This document shows positions 1 through 4,936 of a stretch of DNA of 6,485 bases, in pieces. The position numbers were made by a program, and so were the translations under genes. The stretch covers positions 1 through 6,485 of the forward strand of contig CANRJU010000163.1 in NCBI GenBank assembly GCA_947631075.1, read 5' to 3'. The notes beneath the pieces were generated by a model. That model saw only the letters and a program-made list of their open reading frames with translations. It was not told where the DNA came from and did not search any database. Position 1 is the first letter of the stretch. Each line of letters starts with the position of its first letter. This stretch comes from an uncultured Lachnospiraceae bacterium. GTDB taxonomy: Bacteria > Bacillota > Clostridia > Lachnospirales > Lachnospiraceae.

Positions 1-77
1 TTTCCTTCGGAAAACAAGGAGGAAAATCCTCTGCTCCTGCATAAGCAGTCGCATTTTCCTTCGGAAAACAAGGAGGA
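1..77 (+). repeat. 23-nt direct repeat pair, hairpin plus Shine-Dalgarno module
   Basis: The same 23 nt occur at 1-23 and 55-77, exactly 54 nt apart. Each copy starts with TTTCCTTCGGAAAA and ends with AAGGAGGA. With the T at 54 included, the second copy can fold as TTTTCC / TTC loop / GGAAAA (54-59 with 63-68). The second copy carries the real pstS ribosome binding site. The first copy has an equally strong Shine-Dalgarno (16-23), but the codon at the equivalent distance is CTG at 31, and no ATG, GTG or TTG start follows it before 85. The first copy begins at base 1, so its left end and any further upstream copies cannot be seen. It could be a local duplication of the ribosome-binding region or one member of a dispersed repeat family. 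Confidence 0.85.
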
Positions 78-80
78 TTT
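18..80 (+). promoter_or_regulatory. pstS leader with alternative RNA helices around the ribosome binding site
   Basis: Two long pairings are possible and exclude each other. Helix P1 pairs 18-27 with 53-62 (10 bp, one G-U), can enclose a 5-bp hairpin (31-35 with 44-48), and leaves the Shine-Dalgarno at 70-77 free. Helix P2 pairs 24-32 with 72-80 (AAATCCTCT with GGAGGATTT, 9 bp, one G-U) and would bury most of the Shine-Dalgarno. P2 is compatible with two small hairpins, 37-40/45-48 and 54-59/63-68, giving a three-way junction. I found the pairings by eye with no energy calculation. A regulatory role is inference, and I do not recognise a known riboswitch class here. Confidence 0.4.
70..77 (+). 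promoter_or_regulatory. Ribosome binding site of pstS
   Basis: AAGGAGGA lies 7 nt before the ATG at 85, an almost ideal Shine-Dalgarno at ideal spacing. It fixes the pstS start even though the same reading frame is open back to base 1. Six of its eight bases (72-77) fall inside the possible sequestering helix formed with 24-32. Confidence 0.85.
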
Positions 81-84
81 CAAA

Positions 85-969
85 ATGAAAGGTAAAAAAT
101 TTATGGCGTTTATGGCAATGGCGGCGGTGACCGTGGGACTTATGACCGGCTGTGGCGGTTCGGGCACGGGAGGAAGCAACAGTAGCAGCAGCGCTGCAGG
201 GGGCAGCGCGGCAGGAACTGCGTCGGAGGGCGGTACGGCACAAACGGTGTCTACGGACGGTTCGACTTCTATGGAGAAGGTCATCGGATTTTTGAGCGAG
301 GCCTACATGGAGGAGAACGGGGATGTAAAGGTGACCTACAACCCGACGGGTTCGAGCGCGGGCATCCAGGCGGTGTCGGAGGGGCGCTGCGACATCGGGC
401 TGTCGAGCCGCAATTTAAAGGATGAGGAGAAAACGGACTTGGATGAGACGGTGGTAGCCATTGACGGAATCGGCATTATCGTGCACCCGGACAACGCGGT
501 CAGCGACCTCACGATTGAGCAGGTCGGCAAGATTTACACCGGGGAAATCAAAAACTGGAAGGAGTTAGGCGGCGAGGACGCGCCCATCGTGTGTATTGGG
601 CGGGAGGCGGCATCCGGCACTCGCGACGGCTTTGAGGAAATAACGGGGACGGCGGATCAGTGCCAGTATGCCCAGGAGCTCACATCGACGGGCGACGTGG
701 TGCAGACGGTCTCCGGAAATCCGAACGCAATCGGGTACGCGTCGGTGGCGTCCGTAAACGACAGTGTAAAGGCATTGAGCATCGAGGGCGTGGCGCCGGA
801 TACGGAGACAATTCAGAACGGAAAATACAAGATTCAGAGAAATTTCGTGCTCGTCACCAAAAAGAATACGGCGCTCTCGGAGGCGGCGCAGGCGTTCTTT
901 GACTTTGCCACAAGCAGCGAGGCGGACGATCTGATCACGCAGGCGGGAGCCGTGCCGATTAAGCGCTAG
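85..969 (+). CDS. pstS: Phosphate ABC transporter substrate-binding lipoprotein PstS
   Basis: High-affinity phosphate-binding protein anchored to the outer face of the membrane, which delivers phosphate to the PstC/PstA channel. The 294-aa product starts with a lipoprotein signal: basic MKGKK, a hydrophobic stretch, then lipobox M-T-G-C with Cys23 as the expected lipidated residue. A Gly/Ser/Ala-rich linker follows (about 24-52), a tether common in Gram-positive lipoproteins. The binding fold shows typical PstS motifs: TDGSTSM (57-63), GSSAG (89-93), DIGLSSR (103-109), SGTRDGF (177-183) and IGYAS (216-220). The Ser, Thr, Asp and Arg side chains in these loops contact phosphate in known PstS structures. 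The start at 85 is supported by the ribosome binding site at 70-77 and by the signal peptide. It is the first gene of the unit. No defect is seen. Confidence 0.97.
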   Translation: MKGKKFMAFMAMAAVTVGLMTGCGGSGTGGSNSSSSAAGGSAAGTASEGGTAQTVSTDGSTSMEKVIGFLSEAYMEENGDVKVTYNPTGSSAGIQAVSEGRCDIGLSSRNLKDEEKTDLDETVVAIDGIGIIVHPDNAVSDLTIEQVGKIYTGEIKNWKELGGEDAPIVCIGREAASGTRDGFEEITGTADQCQYAQELTSTGDVVQTVSGNPNAIGYASVASVNDSVKALSIEGVAPDTETIQNGKYKIQRNFVLVTKKNTALSEAAQAFFDFATSSEADDLITQAGAVPIKR

Positions 970-986
970 AGCGGACTTGTTCGCTC
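969..986 (+). promoter_or_regulatory. Stem-loop between pstS and pstC
   Basis: GAGCGGA (969-975) pairs with TTCGCTC (980-986): 7 bp with one G-U and a CTTG loop. It begins on the last base of the pstS stop codon. No T-run follows, so it is not a classical rho-independent terminator. Its place directly after the binding-protein gene fits an mRNA-stabilising or processing element that keeps pstS transcript above that of the permease genes, as reported for the Bacillus subtilis pst operon. That role is inferred here. It ends 7 nt before the pstC Shine-Dalgarno GAGGA (994-998). Confidence 0.5.
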
Positions 987-1002
987 GGAAAGTGAGGACA
1001 CA

Positions 1003-1869
1003 ATGAAAAAGACAGCAAAATGGATTGAAAAGGCTATGAACCTGTTGTTTCTGTTCTGCGGCCTGCTCACGATCCTGTTTGTCATAGTGATTACTATATT
1101 TCTTATTGTCAGCGGTATTCCGGCGATTAAGGAAATCGGCATCATCGATTTTCTGTTCGGAGATACGTGGGCGTCTACTGCCGCGGAGCCGTCCTACGGC
1201 ATCCTGCCCTTTATCCTGACTTCGGTTTACGGCACCTGCGGCGCCATTGTCATAGGAGTCCCCGTGGGGCTTCTGTGCGCGGTTTTTCTGGCGAAAATGG
1301 CGCCCAAAAGGGTGGGAAACGCGGTGCGGAATGTGGTCGATCTGCTGGCAGGCATCCCCTCGGTGGTCTATGGACTGGTGGGCATGATTATTATTGTGCC
1401 CTGGGTGCGGGATCTGTTCAATCTCCCCGACGGGGCAAGCCTTTTTTCAGCCATTATCGTACTTGCCATTATGATTCTGCCGTCGGTAATTTCGGTGTCG
1501 GAGACGTCCATCCAGGCGGTGCCCAGAGAGTATGAGGAGGCGTCGCTGGCGCTGGGGGCGACCAAGACGGAGACGGTGTTTAAGGTAGTGGTCCCCGCGG
1601 CAAAAAGCGGCATTGTCACAGCGGTGGTGTTAGGAATCGGCCGCGCCATCGGGGAGGCTATGGCAATCATGATGGTATCGGGAAATGTGGCCAATATGCC
1701 GAAGCTTTTTGGCAGCGTGCGCTTTCTGACCACGGCGGTGGCGAGCGAGATGTCCTATTCTTCGGGACTGCAGCGCCAGGCGCTGTTCTCCATCGCCCTC
1801 GTGCTGTTTTTGTTCATCATGATGATCAATCTCGTGCTGAACGTAGCGATCAAAAAAGATAAAAAATGA
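1003..1869 (+). CDS. pstC: Phosphate ABC transporter permease PstC
   Basis: One of the two membrane subunits forming the phosphate channel, partner of PstA, opened by PstB. The 288-aa product has about six hydrophobic segments, near residues 14-37, 66-97, 113-134, 147-168, 202-225 and 258-282, and a basic cytoplasmic tail ending KKDKK. It has the permease signature AGIPSVVYGL (116-125) and the ABC-coupling EAA loop EYEEASLALGATKTE (176-190), which docks on the ATPase. The conserved GRAIGEAMA (213-221) and VSGN (225-228) stretches separate it from PstA. Its position directly after pstS also fits PstC. The start at 1003 has GAGGA 4 nt upstream, slightly close. The length is normal and no broken frame is seen. 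Confidence 0.96.
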   Translation: MKKTAKWIEKAMNLLFLFCGLLTILFVIVITIFLIVSGIPAIKEIGIIDFLFGDTWASTAAEPSYGILPFILTSVYGTCGAIVIGVPVGLLCAVFLAKMAPKRVGNAVRNVVDLLAGIPSVVYGLVGMIIIVPWVRDLFNLPDGASLFSAIIVLAIMILPSVISVSETSIQAVPREYEEASLALGATKTETVFKVVVPAAKSGIVTAVVLGIGRAIGEAMAIMMVSGNVANMPKLFGSVRFLTTAVASEMSYSSGLQRQALFSIALVLFLFIMMINLVLNVAIKKDKK

Positions 1870-1888
1870 GCGGATGTGAGAACCGCTT
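1868..1888 (+). promoter_or_regulatory. Stem-loop in the pstC-pstA spacer
   Basis: GAGCGG (1868-1873) pairs with CCGCTT (1883-1888): 6 bp with one terminal G-U and a 9-nt loop. It starts inside the pstC stop codon, as the pstS-pstC stem-loop does at its own stop, and both begin with the same seven bases GAGCGGA. No T-run follows, so a terminator is unlikely. It is a weaker structure than the first, and any role in RNA processing or stability is inference. Confidence 0.35.
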
Positions 1889-1903
1889 CGCGTCAGAGGC
1901 ATC

Positions 1904-1951
1904 ATGGATATTTTACTCTGCACATTTAAAAAGAAATGGAGATCATTATGA
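1904..1951 (+). CDS. Possible 15-codon leader ORF overlapping the pstA start
   Basis: ATG at 1904 opens a short frame encoding MDILLCTFKKKWRSL and stopping with TGA at 1949-1951. The stop overlaps the preferred pstA ATG (1948) in an ATGA arrangement, the same geometry as the phoU-regulator and regulator-phoR junctions further on. An AGAGG (1896-1899 with 1895 upstream) sits 4 nt before the ATG. If translated, it could couple pstA translation to ribosome passage through a spacer that is otherwise unusually long for this operon. The peptide is hydrophobic then basic and I recognise no family. A 15-codon open frame is common by chance, so this is a candidate only. Confidence 0.25.
   Translation: MDILLCTFKKKWRSL
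1938..1941 (+). promoter_or_regulatory. Ribosome binding site that decides the pstA start
   Basis: GGAG lies 6 nt before the ATG at 1948. The earlier in-frame ATG at 1936 overlaps this motif and has only A-rich sequence before it, so 1948 is the better start. Confidence 0.65.
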
Positions 1952-2811
1952 ACGCATCGATATCTTTTTCAAGAAAAGCAAAGGGCGCGGTCTTAAACCT
2001 TTTGATGGTCCTGGCCGCGGCGCTGATCTGTCTCCTTCTGCTGGGGCTGATCGGCTATATACTGTACCGGGGGATTCCCCACATTTCATGGGAATTTCTG
2101 TCCACGAAGCCCAGTCTTTTAAAGGGGACGACGGGAATTCTCCCCAATATTTTAAATACCATTTACATCATTCTCATAACGCTTATCATTGTCCTGCCAC
2201 TGGGGGTGGGAGCGGCTATTTATCTCCATGAGTACGCGAAAAATAAAAAGCTGGTGAGCGTGATCGAGCTGGCCACGGAGACGCTGGCGGGCATACCGTC
2301 TATTATATACGGTCTGGTGGGAATGTTGATTTTCGTGCAGTTTTTTTCTCTGGGAACCAGTCTTTTGGCGGGGGCTCTCACGCTTGTCATCATGACGCTG
2401 CCGACCATTATCCGCACCGCCGAGGAGAGCCTGAAAACGGTGCCGATGTCATACCGGGAGGGGGCTCTTGGACTGGGGGCGGGCAAATGGCACATGATTC
2501 GCACGGTCGTTCTTCCCTGCGTCATTGACGGCATCGTCACCGGCTGCATCCTGTCGGTGGGGCGCGTGGTGGGAGAGAGCGCCGCCCTGCTCTTTACGGC
2601 CGGAATGGCCAATGAGATACTGGATATCATCTCGGCTGTAAAGCCGGGAAACGCGGGCTCCACCCTGACCGTGGCGCTGTATATGTACGCCAAGGAGCGG
2701 GGGCAGTTCGACGTCGCCTTTGCCATCGCGGCGCTATTGCTGATATTGACATTTATCATTAACATGGCGGCAAAGGTGGCGGCTGTGAAACTAAAAAGGA
2801 AAAGAGGCTAG
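1948..2811 (+). CDS. pstA: Phosphate ABC transporter permease PstA
   Basis: Second membrane subunit of the phosphate channel, pairing with PstC. Read from 1948 it has 287 residues. Hydrophobic segments lie near 14-38, 66-94, 113-132, 138-156, 192-216 and 256-280, with a basic C-terminus KLKRKRG. Family hallmarks are GTTGILPNILNT (60-71), AGIPSIIYGLVG (114-125) and the EAA loop YREGALGLGAGKWH (169-182), where the ATPase docks; GESAALLFTAG (209-219) is typical of PstA. The next ATG upstream (1936) would add only MEII and has no good ribosome binding site. A 78-nt spacer precedes it, the longest between genes in the window, holding a stem-loop and a possible tiny ORF. pstB follows after 3 nt. 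Confidence 0.96.
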   Translation: MNASISFSRKAKGAVLNLLMVLAAALICLLLLGLIGYILYRGIPHISWEFLSTKPSLLKGTTGILPNILNTIYIILITLIIVLPLGVGAAIYLHEYAKNKKLVSVIELATETLAGIPSIIYGLVGMLIFVQFFSLGTSLLAGALTLVIMTLPTIIRTAEESLKTVPMSYREGALGLGAGKWHMIRTVVLPCVIDGIVTGCILSVGRVVGESAALLFTAGMANEILDIISAVKPGNAGSTLTVALYMYAKERGQFDVAFAIAALLLILTFIINMAAKVAAVKLKRKRG

Positions 2812-2814
2812 AGC

Positions 2815-3567
2815 ATGAAGGATATAATGACCGCGAAAGACCTGAATTTGTGGTATGGGCAGAATCACGCCCTGAAAAATATCAATATGTCCCTTCCGGA
2901 GCGGGAGATTACGGCGTTAATCGGTCCCTCCGGGTGCGGAAAATCCACCTTTTTAAAGACGCTGAACCGGATGAACGACCTCGTGGACGGATGCCGGATC
3001 GAGGGCGAAATTTTGCTGGACGGGACGGATATCTACGGCGATATGGACGTCAATATTCTGCGAAAGCGCGTGGGCATGGTATTTCAAAAGCCCAATCCAT
3101 TTCCCATGAGCATTTATGACAATATCGCCTACGGTCCCCGCATCCACGGAGTCCGCTCCCGCGTCCGGCTGGACGAGATCGTGGAGCGCTCGCTCACGCA
3201 GGCGGCCATCTGGGACGAGTGCAAGGACCGGCTGAAAAAGAGCGCGCTCGGCATGAGCGGCGGACAGCAGCAGCGGCTGTGCATCGCCCGCGCGCTGGCG
3301 GTGGAGCCGGAGGTGCTTCTGATGGATGAGCCCACGTCGGCGTTAGATCCCATTTCCACATCTAAAATTGAGGATCTGGCGCTGGAGCTGAAACAGAAAT
3401 ACACGATTATTATGGTCACTCACAACATGCAGCAGGCCGCGCGCATTGCGGATAAGACCGCTTTCTTTCTTCTGGGGGAACTGGTGGAGTCCGGCGAGAC
3501 GGAAAAGATGTTTTCATCCCCTTTAGACAAGAGGACGGAGGATTATATTACGGGGAGGTTCGGATAA
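2815..3567 (+). CDS. pstB: Phosphate ABC transporter ATPase PstB
   Basis: Cytoplasmic ATPase that drives phosphate import through PstC/PstA. The 250-aa length is the family norm. All ABC motifs are present in order: Walker A GPSGCGKST (37-45), Q-loop VFQKPNPFP (89-97, Gln91), signature MSGGQQQR (147-154), Walker B VLLMDEP (167-173, Glu172 as the catalytic base), D-loop SALD (175-178) and switch His203 in VTHNMQQA. The KPNPFPMSIYDN stretch after the Q-loop is characteristic of PstB. The signature begins with Met where Leu is usual, a conservative change. GAGG at 2804-2807, inside the end of pstA, lies 7 nt before the start. A second in-frame ATG (2827) is possible but has a poorer upstream context. 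Confidence 0.97.
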   Translation: MKDIMTAKDLNLWYGQNHALKNINMSLPEREITALIGPSGCGKSTFLKTLNRMNDLVDGCRIEGEILLDGTDIYGDMDVNILRKRVGMVFQKPNPFPMSIYDNIAYGPRIHGVRSRVRLDEIVERSLTQAAIWDECKDRLKKSALGMSGGQQQRLCIARALAVEPEVLLMDEPTSALDPISTSKIEDLALELKQKYTIIMVTHNMQQAARIADKTAFFLLGELVESGETEKMFSSPLDKRTEDYITGRFG

Positions 3568-4262
3568 TGAGAAATAAATTTGACAGGCAGCTCTCGCAGC
3601 TGAACGCGGAGCTGATCACGATGGGATCGCTGTGCGAGGAGGCGATTACAAATGCGGTAAAATATCTGGTGGACGGCGATGAAAAGGGGAAAAATGACTG
3701 CCTGCTGGCGGACCGCCAGATTGACCAGAAGGAGCGGGACATTGAAAATCTCTGTCTCAAGCTGATTCTGCAGCAGCAGCCGGTGGCGGGGGATCTTCGC
3801 ACCGTCTCCGCCGCCCTGAAAATGATCTCGGACATGGAGCGGATCGGCGACCAGGCGGCGGATATCGTGGAGATTGTTCCTTATGTGGCGGGCAGCGGAT
3901 TAGAGAGCGAAACCCACATAAAGGATATGGCGGACGCCGCGATTCAGATGGTGTCAGAGAGCGTGGAGTCCTTTGTAAAGCTGGATATGGACGCCGCCCG
4001 CCGGGTGATGGCACATGACGATCTGGTAGATGATTTATTTGACAAGGTGAAGCAGAAATTGATAAAATCTATAACAGGAAGCCATAATCATGACAGCATT
4101 AGCAGTCACGACACTGCGAGTCACGACAGCATTAGCAGTCGCGGCGCTACGGAGGCTTTTATTGATATGGTCATGATCGCGAAATATCTGGAGCGGATCG
4201 GCGACCATGCGGAAAATATTGCGGAATGGGTAATTTATTCCATAACGGGGGAACATATATGA
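3567..4262 (+). CDS. phoU: Phosphate signalling protein PhoU with a repeat insertion
   Basis: PhoU links the Pst transporter to PhoR: in known systems it damps kinase output and transport when phosphate is plentiful. The protein is an all-helical pair of three-helix bundles that binds metal through acidic motifs. The two internal halves are visible: MISDMERIGDQAADI (86-100) and IAKYLERIGDHAENIAEW (204-221), each with the conserved ERIGD core. At 231 aa it is somewhat longer than usual (about 215-220). The excess is at 172-193, between the helix ending KQKLIKSI and the last helix, and consists of short His-Asp-Ser repeats. The flanking helices and reading frame are intact, so it is probably functional. 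Its ATG overlaps the pstB stop by 1 nt (TAATG), with GGGGAGG 8 nt upstream inside pstB. Confidence 0.95.
   Translation: MRNKFDRQLSQLNAELITMGSLCEEAITNAVKYLVDGDEKGKNDCLLADRQIDQKERDIENLCLKLILQQQPVAGDLRTVSAALKMISDMERIGDQAADIVEIVPYVAGSGLESETHIKDMADAAIQMVSESVESFVKLDMDAARRVMAHDDLVDDLFDKVKQKLIKSITGSHNHDSISSHDTASHDSISSRGATEAFIDMVMIAKYLERIGDHAENIAEWVIYSITGEHI
4086..4148 (+). repeat. In-frame tandem repeat inside phoU
   Basis: Degenerate units of 18, 15 and 18 nt lie head to tail, followed by a decayed fourth start. They encode N-HDSIS, S-HDTA, S-HDSIS and S-RGA. The consensus unit is AGTCACGACAGCATTAGC. The windows 4088-4107 and 4121-4140 match at 19 of 20 bases, and AGTCACGACA occurs at both 4104-4113 and 4119-4128. 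All unit lengths are multiples of three, so the frame is kept. The near identity at DNA level suggests duplication by slippage rather than ancient protein repeats. Confidence 0.8.
4247..4251 (+). promoter_or_regulatory. Ribosome binding site that decides the response regulator start
   Basis: GGGGG, 7 nt before the ATG at 4259, supports the start that overlaps the phoU stop as ATGA. The in-frame ATG at 4226 would add 11 residues (MGNLFHNGGTY) ahead of the receiver's first beta strand and lies deeper within phoU. Confidence 0.55.
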
Positions 4263-4936
4263 TATATTTGGTGGAAGACGACGACAATATAAGAAAGCTG
4301 GTGAGCTACGCCCTGACAAAGGAGGGCTTTGAGGTTGCGGGATTTTCTTCTCCCGTGGAATTTTGGAGAGATTTAGGCTCCGGCAGTCTGCCGGAGCTGA
4401 TTCTGCTTGATATCATGCTGCCGGAGGAGGACGGCCTGTCGATTCTCGAAAAGCTGAAAAAGCGGGGCGAGACGGCGGACATACCGGTGATTATGCTCAC
4501 GGCGAAGACCAGTGAATTTGACAAGGTGACGGGACTTGACATGGGGGCGGACGATTACATTCCCAAGCCCTTTGGAACGATGGAGCTGATTTCCCGCGTG
4601 CGGGCCGTGCTGCGCCGCTATGAAAAGACTCGCGATGAAAAAATCTATGAGGCGGGAGAGCTGTATGTGAACCCGGCAAAGCACATTATTTCGGTGGCGG
4701 GAGAGGAAATTTCCCTCTCATACAAGGAATATATGCTGCTTTTAGCTCTTTTGGAGGCGGATGGAAACGTGGTGGGACGGGACGCGCTCTTAAATCGGGT
4801 GTGGGGCGAGTATTACACGGAGTCCCGGACGCTGGACGTCCACATCCGCAAGCTCCGGGTGAAGCTGGGGGACGCCGGACGCATGATCCAGACGGTGAAG
4901 GGCATCGGCTACAAGCTGGAATGGAGGGAATCATGA
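4259..4936 (+). CDS. phoB: Phosphate response regulator, PhoB/PhoP type (OmpR family)
   Basis: DNA-binding regulator expected to be phosphorylated by the adjacent PhoR and to activate Pho genes. From 4259 it has 225 residues, normal for the family. The receiver domain (1-120) opens with MIYLVEDDDN, giving acidic residues 6-9 for Mg2+. Phosphoacceptor Asp51 is in LLDIMLPEEDG, with switch Thr81 in MLTAKTS and Lys103 in YIPKPF. The C-terminal winged helix (about 128-222) shows LSYKEYMLL, the recognition helix region TLDVHIRKLRVKLG (191-204) and the wing QTVKGIGYKL. Direct contact with phoU and phoR supports the Pho assignment over other OmpR-type regulators. Gram-positive genomes often call this gene phoP. 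The start overlaps phoU by 4 nt, suggesting coupled translation. Confidence 0.9.
   Translation: MIYLVEDDDNIRKLVSYALTKEGFEVAGFSSPVEFWRDLGSGSLPELILLDIMLPEEDGLSILEKLKKRGETADIPVIMLTAKTSEFDKVTGLDMGADDYIPKPFGTMELISRVRAVLRRYEKTRDEKIYEAGELYVNPAKHIISVAGEEISLSYKEYMLLLALLEADGNVVGRDALLNRVWGEYYTESRTLDVHIRKLRVKLGDAGRMIQTVKGIGYKLEWRES

Noticed and set aside
54..68. TTTTCC-TTC-GGAAAA palindrome considered as a rho-independent terminator.
   Set aside because: The stem has only two G-C pairs and no T-run follows in the + direction; it is placed at a ribosome binding site instead.
31..84. Possible translation start at CTG 31 behind the first Shine-Dalgarno, in frame with pstS; the frame is open from base 1.
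   Set aside because: CTG is a very rare start, the added residues would precede a complete lipoprotein signal peptide, and ATG 85 has its own ideal ribosome binding site. Whether a gene enters from the left in this frame cannot be judged from 84 bases.
1368..1733. Antisense 121-codon frame opposite pstC, and similar antisense frames opposite pstB, phoU and phoR.
   Set aside because: All are shadows of well-supported genes on the + strand and show no protein features of their own.
1909..1930. A/T-rich stretch before pstA considered as an internal promoter or Pho box.
   Set aside because: The two TTTA-like hexamers are 13 nt apart rather than the roughly 11-nt period of Firmicutes Pho boxes, and no -35/-10 pair with sensible spacing is present.
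1936..1947. Upstream in-frame ATG for pstA (adds MEII).
   Set aside because: It has no Shine-Dalgarno, and the GGAG motif lies downstream of it, correctly spaced for the ATG at 1948.
1866..2231. 121-codon + strand frame starting in an ATGA overlap with the pstC stop.
   Set aside because: Most of it runs out of frame through pstA, the product has no recognisable domain, and PstA is unmistakable in the other frame.
2220..2765. 181-codon antisense frame opposite pstA.
   Set aside because: It mirrors the coding strand of a clear pstA, has no ribosome binding site that I can see and no recognisable domain. Long antisense frames are common opposite G+C-rich genes.
4059..4150. Repeat region of phoU considered as a CRISPR fragment, an insertion-sequence footprint or a frameshift.
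   Set aside because: Units are 15-18 nt without spacers, there are no inverted terminal repeats or clear target duplication, and the PhoU frame continues through into its conserved last helices.
4226..4258. Upstream in-frame ATG for the response regulator.
   Set aside because: It would add 11 residues not found before the first beta strand of receiver domains. The ATG at 4259 has G-rich sequence at good spacing and the typical ATGA overlap with phoU.
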